The notes below the pieces were generated by a model. The model made no database searches, was not told the DNA's origin, and worked only from the letters and a program-made list of their open reading frames with translations. Below are positions 50,254 through 60,759 of a stretch of 64,000 nucleotides of DNA, in pieces. The DNA comes from an uncultured Nitrospiraceae bacterium (GTDB lineage Bacteria; Nitrospirota; Thermodesulfovibrionia; Thermodesulfovibrionales; Thermodesulfovibrionaceae), in the NCBI GenBank assembly GCA_937139565.1, contig CAKZQH010000021.1:1-64000 (forward strand), in the 5' to 3' direction. The position numbers and the translations under genes were made by a program. Positions within the stretch are counted from its first letter, which is position 1; every line of letters begins with the position of its first letter.

Positions 50254-50445
50254 TTAAGCCCTGTCACAGGAGCGTCTTGATATCAATTCCCATGTTTCCT
50301 CGTCTATCTCATCCACATACTCAGATACTTTAAATTCTGCTCCGCACTCACTACAGCAGAGCAATACCCTGCTTCAGTAGAAAAATATGAAAACTGTGTT
50401 TTTACAGTATTTACATTTTACTCCCTTAAGGACTCTTTTTCTCAA
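50254..50445 (-). CDS. Candidate dual-CXXC small selenoprotein (in-frame UGA at 50374-50376)
   Basis: TTG start after GGAGGAGG; (M)RKRVLKGVKCKYCKNTVFIFFY[U]SRVLLCCSECGAEFKVSEYVDEIDEETWELISRRSCDRA*; SECIS-like hairpin at 50337-50364; the ORF track missed it because of the UGA. Confidence 0.75.
50337..50364 (-). promoter_or_regulatory. Candidate bacterial SECIS element
   Basis: UUGCUCUGC-UGUAGUGAGU-GCGGAGCAG: 9-bp stem (two G-U), 10-nt loop starting 18 nt after the UGA with GU at loop positions 2-3. Confidence 0.7.
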
Positions 50446-50459
50446 AGGCCTCCTCCATT

Positions 50460-51065
50460 TTAATTCATTCTTCTTGCTAACTCAATCCATGGATAGTGTT
50501 GAAGAATCTTTACAAGGCTATTTAATCTACCTGAATTTATAAACTCTATTTTTTCATCACTGTCAAAAACTCCGTAGAATGAAGCAGTTTCAAAAAGGGC
50601 TCTGCCAAGATAATTATCCCTTGGTTTTAATACATCATCAGGTCTTGTGTAGAATGGGTCTTCTCCAACTTCACAGGATTTTCCAAACACATTAAACTGC
50701 CTGCAAGCAAGAGGCCTCATTGGATAAATCGAACAGACACCATCAATAAGAAAAGGACAAGTCTCACCCTTTTTATGTTTTAGAAGTGAACTCTTTATCT
50801 GTGAACGGAAAGGCTCTTTAATCTTTTCGATTACATACCAGTAAATTCCAACAATTTCAATCGGATAAACCGGAATGTCTCTGTGAGTTTTACAGCAGTT
50901 ACTGCAACCTCTTTTACAGGCAAGGCTCTTACCTTGCTTTTCAAGTTTTTCAATATCCTTTTTTACACCTTCATCCATAATTGCATAGGCATTTAAGAGT
51001 AGCACTAACCAAGTATGATTTTTTTCATCCTTAGGGAAAGAGAGTCTAAACTTACTTCTTTTCAA
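50460..51065 (-). CDS. YkgJ family cysteine cluster protein
   Basis: CKRGCSNCCKTHRDIPVYPIEI, CPFLIDGVCSIYPMRPLACRQFN. Confidence 0.9.
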   Translation of the reverse strand: MKRSKFRLSFPKDEKNHTWLVLLLNAYAIMDEGVKKDIEKLEKQGKSLACKRGCSNCCKTHRDIPVYPIEIVGIYWYVIEKIKEPFRSQIKSSLLKHKKGETCPFLIDGVCSIYPMRPLACRQFNVFGKSCEVGEDPFYTRPDDVLKPRDNYLGRALFETASFYGVFDSDEKIEFINSGRLNSLVKILQHYPWIELARRMN

Positions 51066-51426
51066 TTTTTATCTTTCTTGCTCCTTTGAGACTTTTAAGA
51101 AGGTCGGGATTATCAATAAGCTTTCCAACTAAATTTACTTCACTTGCTGGAACAGGCTCTTCATCTTTACTAAGTGGTGTTTTCCCAAAGAAAATGGCTA
51201 AAGCCTCTCCCGGAGGCCAATAGCCAATATCTCCAATCTTTACTTTTTTTGTAGCCGTATTGTCAAGAGGGATTTTAACTCCAATTGAAAAATAAAACTC
51301 ATCTCCCCATTCATTTATATCACTTTCAATAGGAAGAGCCATTAAAATCTTTTTTGCACACTCTGTATCGAAAAGCTCTCCTTCTATCTCTTTATCGTCT
51401 ATTATTATCCTAATTTTCTCAGGCAT
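51052..51426 (-). CDS. Cyclophilin-like (TM1367/PF04126-type) protein
   Basis: [46 protein letters not shown]. Confidence 0.85.
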   Translation of the reverse strand: MPEKIRIIIDDKEIEGELFDTECAKKILMALPIESDINEWGDEFYFSIGVKIPLDNTATKKVKIGDIGYWPPGEALAIFFGKTPLSKDEEPVPASEVNLVGKLIDNPDLLKSLKGARKIKIEKK

Positions 51427-52651
51427 TTTTGGCTTTCTCTTTTTGTTTGTAAATCAGTATAGGAGACGATTTTTTATTTACCACATCTTCGTTAATTATA
51501 CACTCACTAATTCCTTTCTCAGATGGTATAATATACATCACATCTAACATTATATCCTCTAAGATGCTCCTTAAGGCTCTTGCACCGGTTTTCCTCTCTA
51601 TTGCCTTCTTCGCAATTGCCCTCAATGCTTCATCGGTAAAGGTAAGTTTTACTCCATCTATACTAAAAAGCTTTTGATACTGCTTTATAAGAGCATTTTT
51701 AGGCTTTGTGAGTATCTCCACCAATGCTTCTTCATTTAGCTCACTTAAGGTGGCAACAACAGGAAATCTGCCCACAAATTCTGGTATCATTCCATACTTT
51801 ATCAAATCCTCTGGTTCCACATGATAAAGAATATTATCTGTCTTTATTTGTGATGTTTCAGATAAAAAACCAACGGTTCTTTTACCTATTCTTTTCTTTA
51901 TTATCTCCTCAAGCCCAACAAAGGCTCCTCCACAAATGAAAAGAATATTTGTTGTATCAAGTTGAATGTATTCCTGATGGGGATGCTTTCTACCACCCTG
52001 CGGTGGTATATTAGCAAGTGTGCCCTCAACAATTTTTAACAAAGCCTGTTGCACTCCCTCTCCGGATACATCACGGGTAATTGAAGGACTGTCTGCTTTT
52101 CTGCTTATTTTATCAATCTCATCAATATAGACAATTCCAATCTGAGCACGCTTTATGTCAAAGTTAGCGTTTTGTAAGAGCTTTAGCAGAATATTCTCCA
52201 CATCCTCGCCAACATATCCTGCTTCAGTAAGAGTTGTAGCATCCGCTATTGCAAAGGGAACATCAAGAAATTTGGCAAGTGTCTGGGCTAAAAGGGTTTT
52301 TCCTGTGCCCGTAGAACCTATAAGCATTATGTTACTCTTTTGAATTTCCTCTGAAGAACTACCTTTAAATATTCTTTTATAGTGATTGTAAACAGCCACA
52401 GAAAGAATTTTTTTTGCTTTTTCCTGGCCTATTACATAGTCATTTAAAAACTTATGAATCTCCTGAGGTGTTGGGAGATTATCCTTTGATTCTTCAAGAG
52501 ATGAAAATTTTTCTTCCTCTAAAATCTCATTACAAAGCGATACACATTCATCACAAATATAAACTCCGCTACCAGCAATGAGTTTTTTAACTTCCTTCTG
52601 GGATTTACCGCAGAAAGAACATTTTAAATTTTCGCCATTTTTCTTTGCCAT
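51419..52651 (-). CDS. clpX: ATP-dependent Clp protease ATP-binding subunit ClpX
   Basis: Zinc-binding [46 protein letters not shown]. Confidence 0.97.
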   Translation of the reverse strand: MAKKNGENLKCSFCGKSQKEVKKLIAGSGVYICDECVSLCNEILEEEKFSSLEESKDNLPTPQEIHKFLNDYVIGQEKAKKILSVAVYNHYKRIFKGSSSEEIQKSNIMLIGSTGTGKTLLAQTLAKFLDVPFAIADATTLTEAGYVGEDVENILLKLLQNANFDIKRAQIGIVYIDEIDKISRKADSPSITRDVSGEGVQQALLKIVEGTLANIPPQGGRKHPHQEYIQLDTTNILFICGGAFVGLEEIIKKRIGKRTVGFLSETSQIKTDNILYHVEPEDLIKYGMIPEFVGRFPVVATLSELNEEALVEILTKPKNALIKQYQKLFSIDGVKLTFTDEALRAIAKKAIERKTGARALRSILEDIMLDVMYIIPSEKGISECIINEDVVNKKSSPILIYKQKEKAKNA

Positions 52652-52662
52652 TTTGCTCCCAC

Positions 52663-53250
52663 TTAACTTTTAATTGAAGTGATTACTTCGTCAACTATTC
52701 CATATTCCTTTGCTTCCTGCGCAGACATGAAAAAATCTCTCTCGGTATCTCTCTGTATTTTTTCAATAGACTGACCAGTGTGCTTTGCTAATATTCCATT
52801 AAGAAGCTCTTTCATCTTCAGAATCTCTCTTGCATGAATCTCCACATCTGTTGCCTGGCCATAAAAGCCACCAATTGGCTGATGAATCATTATCCTTGAG
52901 TGGGGAAGGGCAAATCTTTTACCCTTTGTGCCTGCTGCCAGTAAAATACATCCCATAGATGATGCCTGACCAATACAATAGGTGGCAATGTCTGGCTTAA
53001 CATATTGCATTGTATCATATATGGCAAGCCCACTTGATACCATACCACCCGGTGAGTTTATGTAAATGTGAATATCCTTGTCTGGGTCTTCTGTCTGAAG
53101 AAAAAGTAGCTGAGCTATTACCACATTTGCTATCTGATCATTTATCTCGGTTCCAATAAAAATAATCCTATCCTTAAGAAGTCTTGAATAGATATCATAA
53201 ACTCTTTCTGTTCTTCCTGTCTGTTCTATTACTATTGGAACAATACTCAC
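52663..53250 (-). CDS. clpP: ATP-dependent Clp protease proteolytic subunit
   Basis: [34 protein letters not shown] (Ser), RIMIHQP (His). Confidence 0.98.
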   Translation of the reverse strand: MSIVPIVIEQTGRTERVYDIYSRLLKDRIIFIGTEINDQIANVVIAQLLFLQTEDPDKDIHIYINSPGGMVSSGLAIYDTMQYVKPDIATYCIGQASSMGCILLAAGTKGKRFALPHSRIMIHQPIGGFYGQATDVEIHAREILKMKELLNGILAKHTGQSIEKIQRDTERDFFMSAQEAKEYGIVDEVITSIKS

Positions 53251-54485
53251 TCTGATACCTCCTCTTTTTTAACAATCTTTGCCTTTTGCATTAAAACATC
53301 AAAAACTTTGTTCTCAAACACGCTATTTCTCACAGCTTCAAGAGATCCATCCCTAGAAATATAATATTGAACAATGCCTTGAGGAGTAATGCTATATCTT
53401 CTGGCTAAATTCATGACTTCTTGCTTTATTTCATCTTCAGAAACGGTTATTCCCTCTTTTTCTCCAATTATTTGAATCAACAGATAGGCCTTTACATTTC
53501 TTTTTGCCCTTTCAGATATCTTATCCATCTGTATTTCTATGTCAATTCCCATTGATTCGTATTCATCGCAGATTCTTCTCATCTCCATCTCTATAAGTCC
53601 TTCAGGAAGTTCAAACTCATAGTTTTCTAGCAGTTTTTTGAGAATCTCAAGCTTTTGCTTCTGCTCTCTTTGCTCTTTCATTGATATTTCAAGACTTTGT
53701 CGTATGTGATTTTTAAGGCTCTCCATTCCATCAAAGCCGAGCTCTCCTGGAAGTTCCTCATACGGAACATCCTTTTTTCTCTTTATTTCTTTTAGGGTAA
53801 TTTCAAAATTTACTATTTTACCAGCAAAATCTGCGATGGAATTTTCAGGAAAATCTATGGTTACACTGAAACTCTCGCCCTTTCTTTTTCCTTCGATTGC
53901 CTTTGAAAAATCCTCAGGGAAAGGCCCAGCTCCCAGTTTATAAACATAGTCAGTTGCTTCTTTCCCTGCATCGGTTTTGTAATCTATTACCACAAGGTCC
54001 TCACTTTGGGCAGGTTCTTCTGTAGGCTCATAGGTTCCTCTCTCCTTTGAAAGTCTGCGGATAACCTCCTCCACATCCTCATCCTTAACTTCAACTGGAA
54101 TTTCCTCTATTTCAATGTTTTCATAGTTTAAGTTTTCAATTTCAGGTCTCGTTTCAACTATCAATTCAAAATATAGAGGCTCATTTCGTCTTATATCAAT
54201 TGCGTCTTCTGCTAAAGGTGGAAGTACAGGTTTTAAATTAGCCTCTTTAACTGCACTGTCATAGTATTTTGAAACAAGCTTTTCTAATACCTCTGATTCT
54301 GCATCCTTTCCAAATTTCTTTTCAATAATTGAAATGGGTGCTTTACCTGGTCTGAAACCAGGAATTTTTGCCTTTTTTTGAATTTCTCTCAGAACCTTCT
54401 GAATTTCACTTTCTACCACATCTGCAGGTATTTCAATTTTCAATCTCTTTTTAGTTGCTGAGATTTCATCAATTCCCTTTAACAC
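53247..54485 (-). CDS. tig: Trigger factor
   Basis: [16 protein letters not shown] ribosome-binding region, PPIase and C-terminal domains, tig-clpP-clpX synteny. Confidence 0.95.
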   Translation of the reverse strand: MLKGIDEISATKKRLKIEIPADVVESEIQKVLREIQKKAKIPGFRPGKAPISIIEKKFGKDAESEVLEKLVSKYYDSAVKEANLKPVLPPLAEDAIDIRRNEPLYFELIVETRPEIENLNYENIEIEEIPVEVKDEDVEEVIRRLSKERGTYEPTEEPAQSEDLVVIDYKTDAGKEATDYVYKLGAGPFPEDFSKAIEGKRKGESFSVTIDFPENSIADFAGKIVNFEITLKEIKRKKDVPYEELPGELGFDGMESLKNHIRQSLEISMKEQREQKQKLEILKKLLENYEFELPEGLIEMEMRRICDEYESMGIDIEIQMDKISERAKRNVKAYLLIQIIGEKEGITVSEDEIKQEVMNLARRYSITPQGIVQYYISRDGSLEAVRNSVFENKVFDVLMQKAKIVKKEEVSE

Positions 54486-54600
54486 TTCTCCTCCTTATAA
54501 AATAAATATTTTCCACCTTTAAGTTTAAAAGTCAAAGCTCTTTTTTGTCAATTAAATTAAGGGCTTTTAGAGTAAATTAAAACCTTATATGTTTTTACCG

Positions 54601-55353
54601 CTAATTTTTAAGAGCTATTTCTAAAATTCTTAATCCTTCAATGAAAACAAAATCTTTTTCTGAGCCTTGACCTAACTCCTTTATAAAAAGTTCTTTTTGA
54701 ACCCTTAAAAAGTTATTTCGATCAATATCTGCTCTTTCGCAAAGCTCATAAATAAACTCATGAGGAATGGGCATCTCTAAAAACATCCCATCCCTAATAC
54801 GAGGGTCTGCTCTTTTTTCTGATTTATGAAGGGTTAAGAATAAGTTTTCCATAAAATCCCTCTGGAGGGAGAGGTTTTTTCTCAATTCATCAAACTCTTC
54901 TTTTAGTTTTTGTTCTTTAAAAGCGCCATCCCATGCAATAGGATGGTTATCTTTAAAGCCTTCACAGTTTCTAAAAGCACCTTTTCTCCTTTCTTTAATC
55001 ACCATATGCTGATAGTCTTCTGGAAATGTAACAGAAAAGGGAACCACTCTGCATTGAAGTGGTTTTGGCTTTTCATGGAGCAAACATAGAGAATTTTTTA
55101 AGAACCGACACTTTCTTTTAAACCTATTACCACCTATAAAATCTCCATTAATGAAAGAATTCCCATGCTGAAAGGTGATTTCCTTCAAATATTCTCTATG
55201 GTAGTCATTAACAGGAGATATTTTTCTAAAACCTATTGAAATTGGGAAAAAAGTATATAGGTGTTTTAATTCAGGTAGAGTTAAAATAGTTGCTCCTCCA
55301 CAGCATTGGGAGGAGCAACTGATTGTGCAAGCAAAGTGTATAGATTGGCTCAA
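54601..55353 (-). CDS. YkgJ-like cysteine cluster protein
   Basis: CTISCSSQCCGGATILTLPEL...CRFLKNSLCLLHEKPKPLQCRVVPF. Confidence 0.75.
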   Translation of the reverse strand: MSQSIHFACTISCSSQCCGGATILTLPELKHLYTFFPISIGFRKISPVNDYHREYLKEITFQHGNSFINGDFIGGNRFKRKCRFLKNSLCLLHEKPKPLQCRVVPFSVTFPEDYQHMVIKERRKGAFRNCEGFKDNHPIAWDGAFKEQKLKEEFDELRKNLSLQRDFMENLFLTLHKSEKRADPRIRDGMFLEMPIPHEFIYELCERADIDRNNFLRVQKELFIKELGQGSEKDFVFIEGLRILEIALKN

Positions 55354-55934
55354 ATTTTATTTTTATAAAGCGTCATTACTTCTTCTGTGGTAACAACTGC
55401 TTCAAGTTCCTCAGGATATCCACATTCTGCAAGAAATTTTAGTATATTTTCTCTCCCACCTTCCTGTCTATCAACTAATACAACAACCTTTTTAACAAAA
55501 ACACCTGCTTCTTTAAGTCTTGTTATAGCCTGAATTGTTGAACTTCCCGTGGTTATCACATCATCTACCACCACAACACTATCGCCAGCATCTAAATTTC
55601 CCTCAATCCATTGCATAGTGCCATGTTCCTTTGCCTTTTTTCGAACAACAAAGGCTTCTATAGGACTTCCCTTTATATACGATGTATAGGCTACCGCAGT
55701 CGCAATAGGATCTGCTCCAAGTGTTAATCCTCCTATGGCCTTTACATTAAGAGGAGCTATCATATCATAAATGACATTTCCAATTAAATACATACCTTCA
55801 GGAGAAAGTGTTACGGTTTTACAATTAAAATAATATCTGCTTAACCCACCAGAGACAAGACGAAAAACAGGCTCTTCACTGTATTTAAAGGCTTTTTTGT
55901 AAATAAGCTCTACTATTCTTTCCTTCATACTCAC
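55350..55934 (-). CDS. pyrE: Orotate phosphoribosyltransferase
   Basis: VVVVDDVITTGSSTIQAI PRPP motif; GGLTLGADPIATAVAYTS. Confidence 0.95.
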   Translation of the reverse strand: MSMKERIVELIYKKAFKYSEEPVFRLVSGGLSRYYFNCKTVTLSPEGMYLIGNVIYDMIAPLNVKAIGGLTLGADPIATAVAYTSYIKGSPIEAFVVRKKAKEHGTMQWIEGNLDAGDSVVVVDDVITTGSSTIQAITRLKEAGVFVKKVVVLVDRQEGGRENILKFLAECGYPEELEAVVTTEEVMTLYKNKI

Positions 55935-55984
55935 TTTTTAGAATTGCTTATTAAATTTGATTCTGAGATTATCTGTTCTCAGCC

Positions 55985-56428
55985 TTAATAAGTCCTCTCC
56001 TGCTTTTCAGATTCGCATATTTCTTTTACTGTATCTTTTACAAGCTTACCATTTTCGTAAACCTTTTCAGAGACCTTTCTGCATTTTGTATAGGGATCTT
56101 TATAATAGTAATCACTTGCTGGCTCTGCTCTGTAGTAACCTCTTCCGTCTTCAGTTCTGTATTCAACAGGTCTTCCGCTTTGGTATGCTTCTCTTGAACC
56201 TCTCGTTGAAATATCAGCAATAGTAGCTCCTAAAACTGCTCCAAGTCCTGCTCCTATTACACCACCTCTCCATGGATTTTTCTTATCCAGAAGAGCACCT
56301 GCTATGCCACCCACTACAGCTCCTGCTCCTGCACCTTCGTAATGCTGCTGCTGAAGTTGAGCACAGGCAGTTGTAATTAGCATGAGTAAAGCTAAAATTA
56401 AAGCTGTTAGTTTCATTGTTACCTCCAA
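55985..56428 (-). CDS. Glycine-zipper lipoprotein/outer-membrane protein
   Basis: Signal/lipobox-like ALLMLITTACAQL; GAGAGAVVGGIAGALLDKKNPWRGGVIGAGLGAVLGATIAD glycine zipper. Confidence 0.85.
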   Translation of the reverse strand: MEVTMKLTALILALLMLITTACAQLQQQHYEGAGAGAVVGGIAGALLDKKNPWRGGVIGAGLGAVLGATIADISTRGSREAYQSGRPVEYRTEDGRGYYRAEPASDYYYKDPYTKCRKVSEKVYENGKLVKDTVKEICESEKQERTY

Positions 56429-56449
56429 ATAGTTAATAATTTTGTAATC

Positions 56450-57352
56450 CTATTCTAACATAAAATTCTCATAAATTACTCTGTTTCTGCCACTCTGCTT
56501 AGCTCTGTAAAGGGCAAGGTCTGCCTTATGAAGTATCATGTCAGAATTGAGTATATCTAACCTATTTGAGCAGGAGGTAAAACCTATGCTTACTGTTATC
56601 TTTACATTTTCTCCTTTTGTTGTAAAAAATTCCTTTTTTTCAATTATTGTTCTTAGATTTTCGCATATATGCATTGCCTCGGTTTCGTCAGTTGAAGGCA
56701 TAAGCAAGCAAAACTCTTCTCCTCCATATCTTCCCAAAGTTACCTTAGCTGGTAAGTTCTCCATGCAATAATGCACTAAATCTTTTAAAACCTTATCGCC
56801 AGTAAGATGACCATAGGTGTCGTTAATCTTCTTAAAATAATCGATGTCTAAAATAGCAAGAGAAAGAGGTTCGTTGTAAATTTGACACCAATTAATCTCT
56901 TCAAAAAGTCGTTCCATGAGAAAACTTCTATTATAGGCTCCTGTAAGGGGGTCTTTTGTTAAAAGATTGTCGAATTCCCTTTTTAACTCAATCATTTTTT
57001 TGGCTTTCATTATTTTCAAAAAAAGGTCACACTTATTAAAGGATTCAAGAATATAATCGAAAACTTCATTTTGACAAAGATTTTTTAAAATTGAAGGAGT
57101 TCTTTTTTTTAAAATTACAATAAGAGGAATTTCTCTAATGGATGGAGCAATAGAGATAGTTTCTATAAGCTTTTTCCACCTATTTTTTAAGCCTACAATA
57201 TCAATAAAAAGAATGTCTGGATTAATTTTGTATAATCTATCTACAAATTTTTCATCTATGGAGGAACTTTCAATAGAAGAAACATCATGGGCAAGAAAAA
57301 GTTTAATCCGTCTTGCAATGAAGCTCCTATTAGTTCCGACTAAAATAAGCAT
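56450..57352 (-). CDS. Diguanylate cyclase (GGDEF) with degenerate receiver-like N-terminus
   Basis: LTKDPLTGAYNRSFL, LAILDIDYFKKINDTYGHLTGDKVL, LGRYGGEEFCLLMP. Confidence 0.92.
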   Translation of the reverse strand: MLILVGTNRSFIARRIKLFLAHDVSSIESSSIDEKFVDRLYKINPDILFIDIVGLKNRWKKLIETISIAPSIREIPLIVILKKRTPSILKNLCQNEVFDYILESFNKCDLFLKIMKAKKMIELKREFDNLLTKDPLTGAYNRSFLMERLFEEINWCQIYNEPLSLAILDIDYFKKINDTYGHLTGDKVLKDLVHYCMENLPAKVTLGRYGGEEFCLLMPSTDETEAMHICENLRTIIEKKEFFTTKGENVKITVSIGFTSCSNRLDILNSDMILHKADLALYRAKQSGRNRVIYENFMLE

Positions 57353-57385
57353 TTTTAATTGTCAAACATTATATAATACATGTAC

Positions 57386-58081
57386 TTAGGATGTAAAGAT
57401 TCTTCGGAGAGAATTTCTGGGTGAAGGTGAGGAAGTAACAGCCCTTCCTATCACTAAGTAGTCTGCTCCCATTGTTAAAGCCTCTCTGGCACTCACCACT
57501 CTTTTTTGATCATAGGCAAGATCTTCAGATGAACGAATGCCTGGAGTCACTACTAAAAAATCTCTACCACAAATCTCTTTTATTATCGGAAGCTCCCTTG
57601 CAGAGGATACAACTCCATCTAATCCGCAGTCCTTTGCAAGAGATGAGAGTCTTTTTACAATTTCATGAACGCTAATATTAATCCCGAGATTATACAAATC
57701 TTTTTCATCAAGACTGGTAAGAACGGTAACCGCAATAAGTTTTGTGGAAGCACTCATCTTTACCACTTCCCTTTTCATCTTAGCGCTTACTCTCAACATT
57801 TGTTCTCCGCCAAATCCATGAAGTGTTAACATGTCAATATCATATTGAAGGCAAACATTTAATGCTCTGCTGACAGTGTTCGGGATGTCATGAAATTTAA
57901 GGTCAAGAAAAACTTTTTTGCCCAAATCTTTAAGCCTTTTGACAATAGAAGGACCGCAACTACAGAAGAGCTCAAGCCCTACTTTGTAAAATCCTATATC
58001 TTCGCCAAGCTCTTCTACAATTCTAAAGGCTTCTCTTTCAGAGGAAAAATCAAGAGCTATGATAACCTTTTCAAAGTTCAT
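57386..58081 (-). CDS. pyrF: Orotidine 5'-phosphate decarboxylase
   Basis: IIALDFSS, VFLDLKFHDIPNTVSRAL, VTPGIRSS, YLVIGRAVTSS. Confidence 0.96.
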   Translation of the reverse strand: MNFEKVIIALDFSSEREAFRIVEELGEDIGFYKVGLELFCSCGPSIVKRLKDLGKKVFLDLKFHDIPNTVSRALNVCLQYDIDMLTLHGFGGEQMLRVSAKMKREVVKMSASTKLIAVTVLTSLDEKDLYNLGINISVHEIVKRLSSLAKDCGLDGVVSSARELPIIKEICGRDFLVVTPGIRSSEDLAYDQKRVVSAREALTMGADYLVIGRAVTSSPSPRNSLRRIFTS

Positions 58082-58630
58082 CTATATTTTTGGTAAAACT
58101 ATTCCCTGCTGGGCCTGGTATTTACCTTTTCTGTCTGCATAGGACACTTGACATTCTTCTTCTGCTTTGATAAATATAAGTTGTGCAATTCCCTCATTGG
58201 AATAAATCTTTGCGGGAAGCGGAGTAGTGTTAGAAATTTCAATAGTAACATAACCTTCCCAACAAGGCTCAAGAGGAGTTACATTCACAATTATTCCGCA
58301 TCTTGCATAGGTTGATTTACCAATGCAAAGCACAAGCACATCCCTTGGAATTCTGAAATACTCCACAGAACGAGCAAGGGCAAAAGAATTTGGCGGAATT
58401 ATACAGGCATCTCCTTTGAATTCTACAAAACTCTTTGGATCAAAACACTTAGGATCAACGATAGTGTTGTTTATGTTTGTAAATATTCTGAATTCATCGG
58501 CAACTCTCATGTCATAGCCATAGGAACTAACTCCAAAGGATATAACTCCTTCTCTGACAAGGCCTTCTTCAAAAGGTTCAATCATTCCCTTACTGGCCAT
58601 TTCTTTAATCCAGCGATCATTTCTAACCAT
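58082..58630 (-). CDS. dcd: dCTP deaminase
   Basis: [70 protein letters not shown]. Confidence 0.95.
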   Translation of the reverse strand: MVRNDRWIKEMASKGMIEPFEEGLVREGVISFGVSSYGYDMRVADEFRIFTNINNTIVDPKCFDPKSFVEFKGDACIIPPNSFALARSVEYFRIPRDVLVLCIGKSTYARCGIIVNVTPLEPCWEGYVTIEISNTTPLPAKIYSNEGIAQLIFIKAEEECQVSYADRKGKYQAQQGIVLPKI

Positions 58631-58636
58631 TAGGCA

Positions 58637-60541
58637 TCACTCCTTTTCATTAAGTATTTCTCTCAATTTGTATAAAATTTCATCTCCTGAAAGGGTTTTT
58701 TCTATGGAGACAATATCCTTGAACTGAACAGGATAACCACTCATAAGTATTGTCTTTATTGAAGGACTGATTTGTCTCAGTTTTTTCATTAATTCAAGTC
58801 CTGTCATGCCTGGCATCACAAGATCAACAAGACAGAGGGAAACTCTATCTTTAATTTTCTCATATATTTCTAATGCTTCATTACCATTTGTAGCTTCATA
58901 GACTTCGTAACCATAATCTCTTAAAAGAGATGCTATGTATTGCCTTGTGTTAGTTTCGTCATCAACAACAAGCAATACTTCCTTTCCTTTCAAAGATTCT
59001 CTGTCAATAGAAGAAAAATCTTTTTCTGTCTGTGGTAAATATATCTTAAAGGTTGTTCCTTTACCTACTTCGCTATAAACATGTATGTGACCACCATACT
59101 GCTTTATCAAGCCAAATACTGTTGAAAGTCCAAGACCTGTCCCCTTTCCCTTTGGCTTGGTAGTAAAAAAGGGCTCAAAAATTCTACTTTTTGTTTCCTC
59201 ATCCATTCCCTTTCCTGTATCAGTTACACAAAGCATTACATAAAGACCAGGCTTTATAAGAGGATGGGTGAAATGATACTCTGTATCAAGGGAAATTTCT
59301 TTTAATGAAAGTGTTATCTCTCCTCCATCTGGCATAGCATCCCTTGCATTAGTAATCAGATTCATCAGAATCACTTCAAGATGGGTTGGCTCAATTTTAT
59401 AAAAAATCTCCTTTTCTGGTAACTTCAACATTACTTTAATATCAGAACCAACGAGTGGCTCTATAAAACCCTGAAAATTAGCGAGATACTCTTTTAAATT
59501 TAGCCTTTTTATTTCTCCAATCTCTTCTTTCCTGCTAAAAGTAAGAAGATTTTTAACGAAAGACTTAGCCCTCTGACAGGACTCAATAATTCTAACTGTG
59601 TAGCCTTTAAGAGTCTCGTCTTCTGCTTTACTCTCTAAAAGCGTTGCAAAACCAAGAATACTGGTGAGCACATTGTTAAATTCATGGGCAATTTTTCCAG
59701 AAAGTACTCCAAGGGATTCCATTTTTTGAGAATGAATGAGCTGCTCTTCTATTTTTTTTCTCTCTGTCATATCAATGATTGAGGCAATAGATTTTTTCGT
59801 ATAGGGTATCATAGCCACATTCATAAGAACTTCCTTTATTTGTCCACTTCTGTCTTTTATTTTCGAGCTATACTGTCTTGGAGCTAAAGATGGCGAAATC
59901 CGCCTTAATTTGTGATATTCTATCATCTTATCAAGCATTTCTTCAGTAAAAAACTCAGTCCACTTCATTTTACCTTCTATTTCTCTCTTAGAATAACCTG
60001 TAAGCATTTCAAATTCATCGTTTGCAAATTCGATTGTCATATCCTCTTCAACTACAATAATAGCAACTCCCACTGAAGATAAGATCATATTCTGCTGTTC
60101 ATAAAGCTCCAAAATATCCTTATGCTGCGTCTTGATTCTATCTATATACTCTATAAATCTGTCCCTCTGCTTATTAATTAGTGCACCAAGCATTCGAACA
60201 ATTTCAATTGGTGAGTCTTCAGAAGCTTTTACTGAAAAGTTTCCCTTTTGAAGTTTTCGTAATACTTCAAAGTGTTCGCATATTCCTATGGCAAGTCCGT
60301 GATTAAGATCTATTAATGACTCTATTTCTTCCCTTAGCTTATTAATACTATCTATTAATCTCTGAACAGCATATCTTTCTACTTTTAAATCTATTTTTGG
60401 GGAAGTATCTCCTTTGCCTATTTTTTCAATAATGTCTGAACAAAGATGAAGAATTTCACTTAGTCTCTGACCGTGTTCACAAAAAAAATTCTTACACTCA
60501 AGAAATCCTCCTTCTGGACAGTGATACTGATTATCGATCAT
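58637..60541 (-). CDS. Soluble PAS hybrid sensor histidine kinase with C-terminal receiver and N-terminal Cys/His motif
   Basis: PAS, HisKA (SGKIAHEFNNVLTSILGFATLL), HATPase (NLITNARDAMPDGG, GKGTGLGLSTVFGLI), receiver (CLVDLVMPGMTGLELM); N-terminal HCPEGGFLECKNFFCEHG. Confidence 0.9.
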   Translation of the reverse strand: MIDNQYHCPEGGFLECKNFFCEHGQRLSEILHLCSDIIEKIGKGDTSPKIDLKVERYAVQRLIDSINKLREEIESLIDLNHGLAIGICEHFEVLRKLQKGNFSVKASEDSPIEIVRMLGALINKQRDRFIEYIDRIKTQHKDILELYEQQNMILSSVGVAIIVVEEDMTIEFANDEFEMLTGYSKREIEGKMKWTEFFTEEMLDKMIEYHKLRRISPSLAPRQYSSKIKDRSGQIKEVLMNVAMIPYTKKSIASIIDMTERKKIEEQLIHSQKMESLGVLSGKIAHEFNNVLTSILGFATLLESKAEDETLKGYTVRIIESCQRAKSFVKNLLTFSRKEEIGEIKRLNLKEYLANFQGFIEPLVGSDIKVMLKLPEKEIFYKIEPTHLEVILMNLITNARDAMPDGGEITLSLKEISLDTEYHFTHPLIKPGLYVMLCVTDTGKGMDEETKSRIFEPFFTTKPKGKGTGLGLSTVFGLIKQYGGHIHVYSEVGKGTTFKIYLPQTEKDFSSIDRESLKGKEVLLVVDDETNTRQYIASLLRDYGYEVYEATNGNEALEIYEKIKDRVSLCLVDLVMPGMTGLELMKKLRQISPSIKTILMSGYPVQFKDIVSIEKTLSGDEILYKLREILNEKE

Positions 60542-60759
60542 ATCCTTATTGTCACCTTGATAGTATTTCCGTGCTTTTCTAAATTAAGTATTGTTTTACC
60601 TAATTTTGAACACCAAGCTTTTATGTCTTTTTCAAAGGTTGGACAATCTCCAAGTACTTCTACTATTTCCCCTTCTTTAAAATTGGGGTATGTAGCACTT
60701 AATTTGAGGATTGGATAGGGACATTTAAGCCCTCTATAGTCTATGAGTCTGTCAGCCAA
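60538..60759 (-). CDS. TusA/SirA-like sulfurtransferase family protein
   Basis: LIDYRGLKCPYPILKLSATY (CPxP motif). Confidence 0.9.
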   Translation of the reverse strand: MADRLIDYRGLKCPYPILKLSATYPNFKEGEIVEVLGDCPTFEKDIKAWCSKLGKTILNLEKHGNTIKVTIRI

